From the NCBI GenBank assembly GCA_025201765.1, contig MU623488.1:17998-81997 (forward strand): a DNA stretch of 64,000 nt. Reading direction: 5' to 3'. Made by a program: the position numbers and the translations under genes. Under the pieces are notes generated by a model. The model had not been told where the DNA came from. It ran no database searches and worked only from the letters and a program-made list of their open reading frames with translations. The stretch comes from Daldinia sp. FL1419. Its lineage: Eukaryota; Ascomycota; Sordariomycetes; Xylariales; Hypoxylaceae. Positions 11,800 through 23,210 of this stretch are shown here, one piece after another (positions within the stretch are counted from its first letter, which is position 1; each line of letters starts with the position of its first letter).

Positions 11800-12937
11800 T
11801 ATTGGTTTGAAGTTTATCTCTTATATGCAATTTATAGTCTTGTCGTTTTACAGTTTCTTTCCCTTTACATCCCAATGCGCCAGTCAACCCGAAATGCGGG
11901 ACACCGAAATCTCAACTCAAAGTCGGGATTGGTAGGATATACAATTGGATGAAGCTGTATTGATAGTAAAGTAAGTTGAGGTTGTTTTCTTACGAATCGT
12001 TGACGTAGTTTGTAAAGCTTCAAAGAGCTTAAAAAGCTTAAAAAGCTAAGAGACTTATTGTTAAAGCTCGAGGTTAGGTTAGGTACCTAGGTAGGTACAT
12101 AAAATTGTAGCTTAAGCCGAGCGAATTGTCAATTGAAGCTTTGTAATTCGCGGATTCATGTGAAAGTTGCCGAGGCCGCCTTATCCCACCTTTCTAACGC
12201 GGGCCTGGGGCATGCCGGGGCTACCCCTTTTTACCCTTTTCAAGGATGTCACTTTCCGTTCGTCCCCGATATGATCTGCAGTACGGTACACAAGTATTAC
12301 GTACATACATGCCACTTTAGCATACAGATCCGTACCTGGAGGTATGGATGCATCGGGCCAATGGGTGTATGTATTCATGTACTCGATGCACTTATCTCAC
12401 GTACTTAGGGCGGATGCAACGATTGTGAGAGAAATTATCTCTTTTTATTTTCGAAATTTAATAGACAAACCATTAAACCAAAAAGGAAGAGGGGGGCGAA
12501 AGAATAGAAAGTACAGGAAAGCTAATCTCCTTGTGGAGTGTATCCCATAGACAGGAGCGATAGAAAGGGCTGTCGTTGGAAATTATAACCTCACCAATGA
12601 TTTTCAAACACTGGCCAAGATAGGTAACGCCATGTCATTTATTTTCTATTCGTCTCCCGACCCCAAGGCGCTAGGAGACCACTTATACAGATTTGTATCG
12701 AGTACAAAGCATGAAAACATCGTATTTCATACCGCCATATCCATTTTTTGCCGTCCTAAATTCGCATCGTGTCCCTCGTAGCCTCCTTCCCCTTAAGCTC
12801 TGTAAAAACCGAGACTCCTTTGCCACGACAAAGCAAGCATTACTAGGGTAGAAAAGACGTTCCCGGCGTACTCCCCATCAAAACTGATCTAGCCAGGCAC
12901 CGTATACCATAATTCATCGCTCCAGGTTCGGAATCCC
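11800..12937. other. Intergenic between SDH5 and ERV25
   Basis: This contains the SDH5 promoter (both genes are on the minus strand) and the 3' region of ERV25. Near 12015-12052 the sequence AGCTTAAAAAGCTTAAAAAGCT is a short tandem, partly palindromic repeat. A TAGGTTAGGTACCTAGGTAGG motif is at about 12072-12095. No gene was seen. Confidence 0.5.
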
Positions 12938-13808
12938 TTAAATAAGATGCTTCGATCGGAAGTAGGCGCGTAGGTACATAATCTGCCAGCCCCATAGCGC
13001 AACCAACAACAAGGTGGTGCCGATGCCGAACCATTTAACGCGAGTGTTGGTGCTCTCGTTGGTATCGCGTAGCTTCACCTCTCTCGCCCTAAGGTAATCC
13101 ATCTCCCTCACAATCTCGGCAATAGTCTCCTCGATGCGGCGCAAGTCTGTCTCGACGGGCTTTAGCTTCTCGGTAGCCTGGATGGCAGACCAGTCCTTGG
13201 CGTCGGCGCCAATGTCGATATCCAGCTCTACATGTCGGCTGGGGTTGTTCATACGCGCTGGTTTGAATTGGTTAAGAGCTTTTTCGGGGGTTGCTATCTT
13301 AGCCCTATCCTCGCTCACTCACACTGGTAGAGTAGAAAGGAAAAAGACACTAGGGAATCGGGATATACGTACTATGCGTCATGATGTTCTCGAAGCATAC
13401 GTCGAAGGCGGCATCGGCGTGGGAAGTGAAGACAGTGCGTTGCTCGCCTACTACGTCTTTCGGCTTGCCGTACTCGTTACCGACGTTATCCACGATCTAA
13501 ACCCGTCCGCATCTCGTGTTAGCCGGATATGCTCCATGTCTCGCAAAATATAAATTATAAAATATAAGTTATAAAATGACCATCGTATAACATACGTGCA
13601 TGTTAACAATCATGCCATCTCCTTTACTACCACCGACCGTGGCGGTAACAACCACCAAGGTGTCCTTAGCGACGAAGTTCCGTATGCATCGTTCGGTCTT
13701 CTTATCGTTGGGTCCACGAGCTACCAGGTCGAACTTTAAAGCGTTGACGGATGCGATCAAAAGCACGAGGCCGCAGATATACTGCAGCAATCCTCGTGGC
13801 AAGGCCAT
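12938..13808 (-). CDS. ERV25: p24-delta family cargo receptor Erv25 (COPII vesicle protein)
   Basis: Exons are 13596-13808, 13373-13496 and 12938-13257 (introns 99 and 115 nt), giving 218 residues, close to the usual 210-215. ATG 13808 is chosen because it places a signal peptide (MALPRGLLQYICGLVLLIAS) at the start; the open frame upstream has no conserved sequence. A GOLD domain follows, with the expected cysteine pair (ERCIRNF and FDVCFEN). Next come NPSRHVELDIDIGADAKDW, a coiled coil (about 150-185), one membrane helix near residues 188-208 and a short cytosolic tail ending FRSKHLI. The family shuttles between ER and Golgi as p24 heteromers selecting cargo such as GPI-anchored proteins. 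The gene is divergent from U1C, with about 500 bp between starts. Confidence 0.94.
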
Positions 13809-14309
13809 TGTGTGTTGATTATATTGACTTGATTCTTCGTCTTGCGGAAGAAGGAAGGAGGAAAGAGTCTCGAACCTCAAACAAGACAAAATGGAAGCTA
13901 ACAACTTTTAGGGATTTGGCTGCGACCTTGTAGCTTTGTACTTGTCTTGTAAAACGTGTTCAAGTGTTTTGTCCAATCAAATTCATCAAAGCGTAACTTT
14001 CTCGATAGCCTTGCAGCTTGGCAATCACGTGCAGCATTAGCCTCAATCAATTAGTTTTAACCTAACCGTTAGCTGATTGATTCGACCCTGACTTGACTTG
14101 ACATAATGGACCCGGGTGGTGTTTCCACTATTTCTTTTCGCGTCCAAGCTCCTATCGCCTTTTTTTGTAACGATAAAAGGTACCTCATCTTTTGTACTTC
14201 AAAGTTCCACGTCCGGCGGCAAACTTATTAATTCAAATCGCCATTCTTTCTTCAACCGCCATCTCAATCCAAACCATCTTTAGATTGTAATACAGTCTAT
14301 CCCGTCAAG
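13809..14309. promoter_or_regulatory. Bidirectional promoter region of ERV25 and U1C
   Basis: About 500 bp separates the divergent starts of ERV25 (-) and U1C (+), so both promoters must lie here. There is a T-rich tract at 14160-14166. No canonical TATA box could be picked for either side. Confidence 0.5.
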
Positions 14310-15155
14310 ATGCCAAAATGTAAGTTGAACCATAATAATCCCTGTCCCGATTTTCTTCCCGTCATAGAGATACATATATATATTTCAAACAATCTTGGAA
14401 AGGAACGCGACGCTGACAATACTCGATCATAGTTTTCTGCGATTACTGCGACGTCTACTTGACGCACGACTCTATGAGCGTGCGCAAGGCTCACAACAGC
14501 GGTCGAAACCATCTACGAAACGTCGTCGACTATTACCAGCAAATCGGACACGAGAAGGCTCAATCCGTTATTGACTCCATTACCTCCTCCTACGCTGCAG
14601 AAGGCCAGGCTCACGCCAACCCCATGTTGCCCCAGAACCAACCTGGCGGCGCCGCCGCAGCCGCTGCAGCTGGATTCCCGGGAATGCCACCTCCGCCCTT
14701 CAGCTTCGCAGGTGGTATGCCCCCTCCGCCTTTTCCCGGTATGCCCGCTGGTATGCCTCCCCCACCGGGCGGCGCGTTTCCCCAGGGAATGCCTCGTAAG
14801 TAAACCCCATCTCTCGTAGTGTCGCGTATTTCGCGTCTCCCGCGCCTTACCCGTCCGTAAATAGCTACCAATTCTAACGTAAATCACAGCTCCACCAGGC
14901 CAAGGTGGTAGAGGACTCCCACTTCCTCCTTTCGCAGCCGGACCCGGCGGCCTACCAATCCCGCCTCCAGGTGCCGGTCTACCGTTTCCTCCGCCGGGTG
15001 GTCTTCCCTTTCCTCCTCCGGGTGCGGCCGGCGGTAATGCGCCTCCCTTCCCATTTCCCGGCATGCCTCCGCCAGGCGCGGGTTTCCCCGGCGGACCCTC
15101 GCCACCTGGTGCAGCTGGTGGCTTCCCCCCTCCGTCCGGAGCGCCTGGTCGTTAG
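14310..15155 (+). CDS. U1C: U1 snRNP protein U1-C (Yhc1-type zinc finger)
   Basis: Exons are 14310-14319, 14433-14795 and 14890-15155, giving 212 residues. The first exon is only 10 nt (ATG CCA AAA T), a structure easily missed by gene callers. After splicing the protein opens [20 protein letters not shown], the canonical U1-C finger with ligands Cys6, Cys9, His24 and His30. The family protein stabilises pairing of U1 snRNA with the 5' splice site. The C-terminal two thirds is Pro/Gly/Met-rich low complexity (repeats such as GMPPPPF and PPPGAGFPGG), as in other U1-C proteins. Introns are 113 and 94 nt, and the frame is kept through both. Confidence 0.95.
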
Positions 15156-16561
15156 GAGCGTCCCAGTGCCAGTACGAATAGCACCCCCTCCACGCAGAGC
15201 CAGAGGATGGGGGTGACGCCTGGGGTAGATCCAAGACTACGGCGGCGATAAAAAGAAAAAAGCAGCCACGGTTCCCGCAACTACCCCTAAAAGGACAAAT
15301 GAGGGCCGTCCCAGATCGATGATGTTAGTCACAAACACGAGGCATACGCCCCGCTCCCATGAGCAGTCGGGAATAATGTTATGACCTCAGAAACTTATAT
15401 TGGGAGATGGAGTAGCATGTTCAAAAGTAAGTTCGCTCGCGTAAACCAAATATGTGGCGGAAACTCGGTCATTCAAGCAGCAAGTTCCACTAAGGGAAAA
15501 CCGTACAATGCAAGCAAACAGCGGTAAGAAGTAGGGCACATGGAGTACGCAAAGGAAAGGAAATTGGGTAATGTGTTCGAGTCCATAAAAAACTTGGTTC
15601 CGGGGCAAGGCGTTATGAGGAAATGAGCCGATTAAAGGTCTTGTTTGGTCTACTTCAACGGTCTTTTTTTTTTTTTCCCCAAACGGATATACCCTCCAGC
15701 CATTATATTCTCTAAGCTAGAATACGTAAGGGCATAATGAACTATAAAAATCTCAAGGATGAATTGAATGCATTTATCTAAATGTGAAACGCAATAGAGC
15801 AATGCGGAGGGACGAATCCCTACTCTCATTAGGTCATATGTGGTTTACACCATGATGTCTATTTCCTATCGTTTATTTCGACCATAACGCGGCTATCACA
15901 CCAACAGTACTAACCATAGAATAGACGTGCCCAGCACGAAAACCACAGGTAGAAACATCATAAAAAGCAACGCCAAATAGAAATAGGCCTTTCTAGGTTA
16001 AGTATCGGGGGAAATACTAAAGAGGTAAACTCATCGCGACTTGTTCAACAAGTTGGTATTCAGGCATTTGCGCCAAATCATTCCTTTAAAATCCTAGCTC
16101 CGAGACGGGGTAGTAGTAACGTAGCAAAATAGTAATAGAAAAGACATCTCATCAGCTTCGTTCCCCAGCCTGTCCATCCACCCCCCCTCAACCCATAACC
16201 ATCGGTAAACCCGCCATGCTATCAGAGGAAAGGTGGGGAAAATGGTCTTATATCGTCCTTTTCCCAACATCCAGTTTCATATCATAAATCGGGTAATCAA
16301 CTAGCGTCCAAACGTGTCAAATCGTAATGTTGGGGGAATATGATGGGGTCGTTTTTTTTTCATAGCTCGTGTGCGTCATAAAATGTAAAGGATAGGCTCG
16401 TCATAATTAATGTTGTCGATTGGGGTATTAATATCAGTGTTGGCGTCCAGAGGGCGATGAAGTATGGCAAGGTATAGCAACAGGAAGAAATTTACGGTGT
16501 CGCCGTTTGATAGAGCGCCTTGGGGGATTAATCCCTTGAAAACTCGATACACCATCTAAAA
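15156..16561. other. Intergenic between convergent genes
   Basis: This is the 3' region shared by U1C (+) and the following minus-strand gene. It contains poly-T runs at 15664-15676 and 16352-16360. Open frames are short and without recognisable content. Confidence 0.55.
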
Positions 16562-19500
16562 TTAGATGTAAACGGACCTGCGGCGTTGATGCGCTTGTGG
16601 TTGGGGTTGGTAATGGCGTGTTGCCCCGTTCGTCTTTCCGTTTGGCGTAGAGTTTAGGTGCGATGTGGTCTGATACGAAGGTCCCTTGTAGCTGTTGCGT
16701 TTGATAACTTCACCTACACCATCTCGAACTTCACGAGGTCCACTTATCTTTTGCCGGAGAACCTCAGTGCGCTTCTGTCGGCGATGTTCGCTTAGCCTGC
16801 GCTGCAAGTTTTGCGGTCTGTATTGCTCCAGTTTATCCTGCCAGTTAGGGAAGAGCCTGCGCCCTCGGTCGTCGACTCTTTTCTCGGTGCCCCAAGCACG
16901 GTGGGTCTGATGATCGGGGGCCGTAGATGGCCGATCTTCGGTCTCGTGGTCGCGGGAATTGCGACGGTTGTTCCACTCAAGACTGCTGTAGCTATCACGG
17001 TGTTTCATTACGCGGAGTCTGCCACTCGGTGTGCGCTTGACGGTGCGACGTTCTGGACTACGCTGGGTGGGGATTGTGTAATGATCCTCATCTTCAATGG
17101 GTAATATAGCAAATGTACGTTTCATTCGCTCACTCAAGCTCCTACGACGAGCTGGACGATTGTCAATTGGGGGATATCTGTAAAGCTTATCCACTTCCGC
17201 TGGAACATCACGTGCCCAATCATCATCATAATCGTAGTCATAGTCCTCAAGGTCATCGTCGAACGCAGGCCGCCAGAATGGATGTAGTTTTGTCTCGTCA
17301 GGCGGTGGGTCTTCAGCCGTTGGATATTGTTGTCTTTTGGTGTCCCTATTCTTATCCAAGATCGGATTTTCCGCAGTTTCTCTCTTAATACCTCTCGAAA
17401 GAGACAATGTCCGTGATAAGAAGCCAGATGGACGAACATTGTCAGTACTCTTGCGAAGACTAAAGGCACGGCGCACTAAGGAGGGCCGCTTTTGGGTCTC
17501 TTCGAAGTAATTGCCCAACATCTTTTCTTTTTCTGTGGCAGGCGTGAGCCCAGATGGTGTAGCTGGGATGAACTTGATTGCTGGAGGTTCGGGGGGAGCA
17601 CGCGGGTTTCTAAGGGGCGAATCCACATCATCCATCGAAAATTGATGTTGGGGTGGTGTTGCAGGTACACTGTCGGGACCACTGGTTATAATCTTAGGGT
17701 TGTCTAAGATGTTTTCCGCTTCCGTGACATATTCCGGCTGGGCAGATTCTGATCCTTGTAACGCGTTTGCAGCGAGGACAGGATCCACGGGTTTCGACAT
17801 ATGATGAACCATCAAAACAGATTTGTTTTGATGCGGGAAAATACTCACAGCCATTGCTTCCGAGATATCTGCCACGGAGTGAGTCCCGTTTGTCTCGACA
17901 GACGCCTGGGAGAATGGAGTGTTGTGCGCTGTAAGGCGCTTGCCGAAGAACGGGTCTCCATTATTATCTAAAAGCGGTTTGTGGTCATGAACAGCGTCCT
18001 TGTGCGACTCGACGGATGGAGCCGGTTCAAGTTGTCTCTGATCGGGATGACTGCTCATATATTCGACGGGAGGTGCACGTTCCACTGTAACCTGAGGTAG
18101 TTGGCGTTGTTGCTGTTGTTGTTGTTGTTGTTGTTTGCTCTCCTGTTCTAGGAAAGCATCGTGCGCCTTCAGACTTTCTGCAGTCAACGATCCAGTTCGG
18201 GAACCGGTTCTAGATCCATTCCTGCTAGTTGGAGCTGAAAGGGATGATCTACGTATAGGAACGATTGGGGGATAATCCATCGTTAATTCTTCCACTTGAA
18301 CTGACCCTTCTGATTCTGACATCGATCTGCCCCTTCGGGAAGGCCTGTTAAAATAAGGCGTCAAATCTTTCGCTTTGAAGCTTGACGGTGGTGCTGAACT
18401 AAGACTATTGCTTCTCCTAGAGTGATGGCTACTCGTAGACCTAAGCGACGACGGACCGGTGGCCTTAATAGAAGCTTTGCGGTCAGGAATGACCACTACA
18501 GGAATCCCCCCATTCTTCCATACTTCCCGACGGGCTTTGCGACTAGCAATAGAGTTGACTGTACCCGTGGATGTAAGACTTTCTGACCGGACAGTACCAT
18601 CAACCATTCTCCTCGCTGCGCTTGCACGCTGGGAGATTTCCGCCTGGCGAAGCGACGTATTTAATGACGTGTTTGCCGAAGAGCTTGACGGAGAAACCTC
18701 AGAGCTAGAATCTCTGAGGGCCGGCTGCTTCCTAACATGTCGCAACGTTTTCCGCATCTGAGGAGGCGTTTCAACTAAAATAGCTTCCACGACCGTAGAA
18801 ACCGTAGACTTTGAGGACATGCCAGAGGACCGCCTAACATCGGTACTCACCGAAGACTCGGAAGTAGATGGTACGGTCCAACCCTTACCCTTGTTTGCAA
18901 ATTCAGGAGATGGTGACGGATGCGCGTGTAGTCGATCCGACAAGGACATCGACCTTAGTGCCCTAGTTGCGTTGGTCGGAGTTACCGTCACGTCCTCGAC
19001 CACCTCTGGTTTTTGACCATTAACTCCGGCTTGAGCACGTCGTTTCTCCACTATGAGATTCCCGTGTTTATGGTCCCATTCCTGTTCGTTCGGGCTAGTG
19101 GATCCCCATTCACCATCAAAAGCAGAAAATTCCCCTTTCGTCTTTGGCGTCAGATTTTCATCAGATTCCAAACCCAGTCCTAATCCTATATCCTGCCCTT
19201 TCTTCTGCCGTGCGTCAATCAAGCGTCTTGCTACAATCTGGGCCGCCTTGGTCGAAGATAGTACCGCTCGGGGTGTTGACTTGTCATCTTCCTCTGAGGA
19301 ATCTAAGTTCTCTTGTGCCGTTGTGAAAGACCCCGTCCGGGAATCTGTGGCCTTGGATGGAATGCGATCTGCTAAGATAGGGCGTGGAGGTCTTGATCGA
19401 CGCTCGGCTTGGGGAGGAGTGACGTCTGGAGTAGGCGGGCTCGCTTGATATGGTGGAGTTCTTGGTGTCGTACTCACGGAGACATTTGCAGCATTTTGCA

Positions 19501-19894
19501 CAGGAGTGCTGACATAGGTTGGACTCGAGGGTCGGATCGAATGATTTTCAGATGAGGTACGCGAATGCGCCGGTGGGGTAGGAGGGAGGACTGGTCCAAG
19601 CCCAGGCGCTTTGACGCTGGGGCTCTCGTCGTGGCCCGGGTTTGATGGAGTAGATAATCCTTCTACTTCTGCATTTATGTACGACTCTGGGGTCGACGTT
19701 GAATCGATAGACAAGTCACGAGAATGTCGATTCCTAGCCGTCGATTCGGGCCGACCACCTCTAGGATGTGGGAGAACCTTATGTTTCTTGAATGCTCGCT
19801 CACTAGGCTTACCGAGGGTAGGACGATCGGACAGAGGCTCAAAATAGAGATTTGTCGACGCCGGAGGCGAGACGGTTTTGGTAGAAGCGAGCAT
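16562..19894 (-). CDS. Uncharacterised 1110-residue disordered fungal protein
   Basis: A single uninterrupted frame; ATG 19894 is the first methionine (MLASTKTVSPPASTNLYFEP), since the open frame upstream has none. I do not recognise a catalytic or structural domain. The protein is rich in Ser, Pro, Arg and Thr, with many RRxS/RxxS sites suggestive of kinase substrates. It contains a short polyglutamine run (plus-strand about 18106-18137), an acidic tyrosine-rich patch (DDDLEDYDYDYDDD) and a basic C-terminal third (LFPNWQDKLEQYRPQNLQRR, then LSEHRRQKRTEVLRQKI). The blocks DLTPYFNRPSRRGRSMSESE and RRAFSLRKSTDN look more constrained than their surroundings. A scaffold or cell-polarity role is conceivable, but nothing in the sequence shows it. 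Its size and clean frame make it a real gene. Confidence 0.85.
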   Translation of the reverse strand: MLASTKTVSPPASTNLYFEPLSDRPTLGKPSERAFKKHKVLPHPRGGRPESTARNRHSRDLSIDSTSTPESYINAEVEGLSTPSNPGHDESPSVKAPGLGPVLPPTPPAHSRTSSENHSIRPSSPTYVSTPVQNAANVSVSTTPRTPPYQASPPTPDVTPPQAERRSRPPRPILADRIPSKATDSRTGSFTTAQENLDSSEEDDKSTPRAVLSSTKAAQIVARRLIDARQKKGQDIGLGLGLESDENLTPKTKGEFSAFDGEWGSTSPNEQEWDHKHGNLIVEKRRAQAGVNGQKPEVVEDVTVTPTNATRALRSMSLSDRLHAHPSPSPEFANKGKGWTVPSTSESSVSTDVRRSSGMSSKSTVSTVVEAILVETPPQMRKTLRHVRKQPALRDSSSEVSPSSSSANTSLNTSLRQAEISQRASAARRMVDGTVRSESLTSTGTVNSIASRKARREVWKNGGIPVVVIPDRKASIKATGPSSLRSTSSHHSRRSNSLSSAPPSSFKAKDLTPYFNRPSRRGRSMSESEGSVQVEELTMDYPPIVPIRRSSLSAPTSRNGSRTGSRTGSLTAESLKAHDAFLEQESKQQQQQQQQQRQLPQVTVERAPPVEYMSSHPDQRQLEPAPSVESHKDAVHDHKPLLDNNGDPFFGKRLTAHNTPFSQASVETNGTHSVADISEAMAVSIFPHQNKSVLMVHHMSKPVDPVLAANALQGSESAQPEYVTEAENILDNPKIITSGPDSVPATPPQHQFSMDDVDSPLRNPRAPPEPPAIKFIPATPSGLTPATEKEKMLGNYFEETQKRPSLVRRAFSLRKSTDNVRPSGFLSRTLSLSRGIKRETAENPILDKNRDTKRQQYPTAEDPPPDETKLHPFWRPAFDDDLEDYDYDYDDDWARDVPAEVDKLYRYPPIDNRPARRRSLSERMKRTFAILPIEDEDHYTIPTQRSPERRTVKRTPSGRLRVMKHRDSYSSLEWNNRRNSRDHETEDRPSTAPDHQTHRAWGTEKRVDDRGRRLFPNWQDKLEQYRPQNLQRRLSEHRRQKRTEVLRQKISGPREVRDGVGEVIKRNSYKGPSYQTTSHLNSTPNGKTNGATRHYQPQPQAHQRRRSVYI

Positions 19895-22800
19895 TGTTGA
19901 GTGGGAGAGCAGGCTATCTATCGCTGTTACCGACTCTCGCAAGTCTACTTAACGAGGTTGCACTAAAGCAGTCTTATCCTTCTCATCGTAAAAAAATTAG
20001 ATGGTTCGGGGCTAAGTAGGGTACGTTATTTTTTCTTTTTTGTAAAAATTGAGCTTGCGACGCGTCTCCGAAGCCCTTTTGAAGGTTGACTCTCTATGCT
20101 TCTCTGCAAGCCCCCTACGCGATGCAGAAGCAGGCAACTCTTGCGGTCCCTAGAAAAGGTCGACCTGCCTGACTCCTGATAAAAATGTACTGTGCCGATT
20201 ATTGGACCACTCACAGTGATCGGAACTGGGTTGGAGACCTGATCGAAAGTTAAATCCTTACTATGGTAAGTCCTTGCAGCGCATGGCACAAAAAGCAAGG
20301 TATCTTAAACACGGATCATTGGATGATATTTTTGGGAAGCATAAAAGAAGGAGTAGAGATATATGAAGAAATATATGAGGAATGATACGACTTGCGACAC
20401 CAACAATATTGTTGAAATTACGGGAGGTACCGATTCTGTGTATAGGTATTATGTGCAATGCATGTAATGTGTGTAATGGCAATCAAGGGAATCTTGGGAA
20501 TCTTGGGAACGGTAAAGAGAGAAGGGTTGCGCAAAAGTAACTATTAGAGAAAAAAAAAAGGCGTATGTATGAAAATGGGTTCCATCCAATATGAATGGGT
20601 GTATGGATATGGATGTACGTATATTACATGTGTAGATGTACGTACGCACATGTAATGTAATGTATGTAATGTCAGGTAGCCAGGTACTTGTTCGGCGGCT
20701 ACAGACTTGAATTAGTATAAAACGACTTTTAATTGAGTGCAGGCAGTGGTGGAAGGTGGATGATGGACTGATGGACGATGTCGGGAGACCCTTTCGCAGT
20801 TTCCCAGCTTTTTTGCTCCCAATCTTCCCACCTTACTTGCCTGCCTAGTGTTTAGTGTATGTAGTGTAGTGTCCAGTGACAGGCAAGATATAGGCAGGTA
20901 GGGCAGGTAGAAGGGAGTGGGCTCGGTGGGTTTTGAGGGAACTAACGTCAGAGAAATTTGGTTAACCTTTCCCGCCCTACCTACCTGCACGGCCCTACTT
21001 GTTCACCAAGCCTATTAACGCCCGTTGACGCCTATGTACCTCCTGCTTGTTCTCAGATTGATTTCGGAGGTCGGGGGCTGGGAAAGCAGCCCCATCTAAC
21101 CTTAATCGGCTACCCTAGTCCTAGAAACTTTCGCTAGCTTGTGCTACACAACGTCAAGCGTACATGTATGATACAAGCATTCAATTGATAACTTCCCGGA
21201 TAGGCGTAGTCAATTCACGATTATTGACGGAGGTATGTACAATGTGTCCTACAATCTCTTCTGTTCTTCGCTGGGGCATCGGGGAGCACACGCGATCCCC
21301 GCCAATAGCGCAATCGACTTGGAAAATAATATGGGACAATACCTAAGTACTCCTCAATGTGCACTAAGTAGTGTACATTCCATTTCCATACTGTACTTAC
21401 CGTAGGTAGGTACCTAGTACCAACTTTTGGAACTAGACCTCGACATCTCCAGCTACGATTTCTTCTGGGTCCGGCTAGTTACATCAAGATCCATGAATAT
21501 TCCGCAAAGGATCCGCCAAGTCTTTTAAATCTCTATATCTCAGAGTGGCGCGCGTCGTCAACTGTACAACGAAGAGAGATGATCGGATTGCTTCCAGCCA
21601 CCTGCGCACTTACGAAGACGAGAAACGAAGTAGGGGGTAGGTTACGTTGTATCCATGTGGAAGGTGTTCTTCATCTGTCGTGCTTGTTCCTAATCTGCAC
21701 CTCTGGGACAAATGAGCTTCTTGAACTGCACAAGGCTGTTCGGCCTCATGCTAGACCTGCTTAGCCTGCAGCTCACCCAAAACGAATCAAAGCCCGCGAC
21801 ACCGGTCACCCTAGGCCGACGTGCGACTTCGCCGTAGTCTGAGTCCTAACATGGTCAAAGCCCGGGTTGGCATTTCCACACTTCTCAGAGTAGCGAGTGA
21901 GAGGCGAGAATGCGACGTTCTAGGCGCGTATCGGAACCACATGGCCCATTCCCCCTAATCTATCCAAATCGCGGCAAGATTTAATAATGTACGATAGTCA
22001 TAATCGAATAGGAAGAACCACAGAATATCACGATGACGAAATCCCCAAGACTGTAGGAACGTCGGAAAAATAAATGACAAGCCGTTGCTCTCAGCCATGC
22101 CCCCTAGGCAGTTAGCTTCGACCGGAACTCGAGGTCGCAGAGTCGAGACCGCATATTTAATTCACCAAACCCTATCCAGAAAGAAAATGTTTACTGTTGT
22201 GCAAAGGAGGACGTAGTAGTGTGGGGGGCAAACGCCCCATTTCACGATCGAGACGATTCATATTAAGAAGCGCAAATCGAGCTGAAGGAATACAATTTAA
22301 AAAGAAGTCATGCAAGTTGGGTTTGAAACAAACTCTCAACCTCTCAACCTCCTTGCTTATCATACAGATACTTATACTAAAGACGCGCAGACATAAAAAT
22401 CATTATATTCTTATCTTGATACTACCTATACCTCCGGGGCTTATAACGTCGGCCGGGGAGGGGGAACAGCCGACCCGGCAGTTAATAATAAAAAGGAAAA
22501 AGGGAAAAAAATTACTTGGCTATCTCTTTACCAAGCTCGTTTAGTCTGCCACGTGGGATTGCCATTTTTGGTCTCTTACACGGAGAAGAGACAACCGCAA
22601 TTCACGATCGGAAACCTATACAAAAACAGCTAGCTACTTAATTGCCCATCTAGCATCTAGCTAATAAATTACATTGACCTGCCTCGGTAGCTTATATGCG
22701 TGTTATATTCATCATCATATCGAAGATGTTTATAATACAGTAGGAGGAAATTATACCGAGTATCATGGCGCAAGATCTTACCTAGTCGGTATACTCAGGT

Positions 22801-23210
22801 CAACGAGATCTTGGCCACTGAGGCTTTATCTAATGATCCCCCGCATCCAGGTACGATGTCATCAGCACATTGCGGACAATTCCGACTACTTACCTAACAA
22901 GAAATAGTTTGATGACATCTCTTCTATGCAAGTCGAGCATCAACATCCAGTTGAGATGGGTCTCCGCGCAGCAACTCGCTCCCAGTGGACAGGAGTCGCT
23001 AATGATAAGCCTGTTCATTCCCTTAGTCCAAGATTTGTTGTCATTGCAGAATTGATAACAGCCTTCTACCAATCCGAATGGAAGAAGACCGCTCTCTCAG
23101 TAAGCTGGGGAGGTGTATATAATCGTAGGATGCTACCATTACGTTAATAGAATAGAATTGGAGGCCTTCCTCCATACATCGACTTTTTAGGGGAAATTTT
23201 CGCTTCTATA
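19895..23210. other. Long gene-free region
   Basis: About 3.3 kb without a supported gene. The first part is the leader and promoter of the minus-strand 1110-residue gene, with possible upstream ORFs (a frame at 20026-20298, -). Simple, near-palindromic TACGTA/ACATGTAATGTA sequence occupies about 20610-20675. A TAGGTAGGTACCTAGTACC motif is at about 21402-21420. A GGGGCAAACGCCCC hairpin lies near 22225-22240. Open frames around 22197-23147 overlap on both strands and show no conserved features. Confidence 0.5.
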
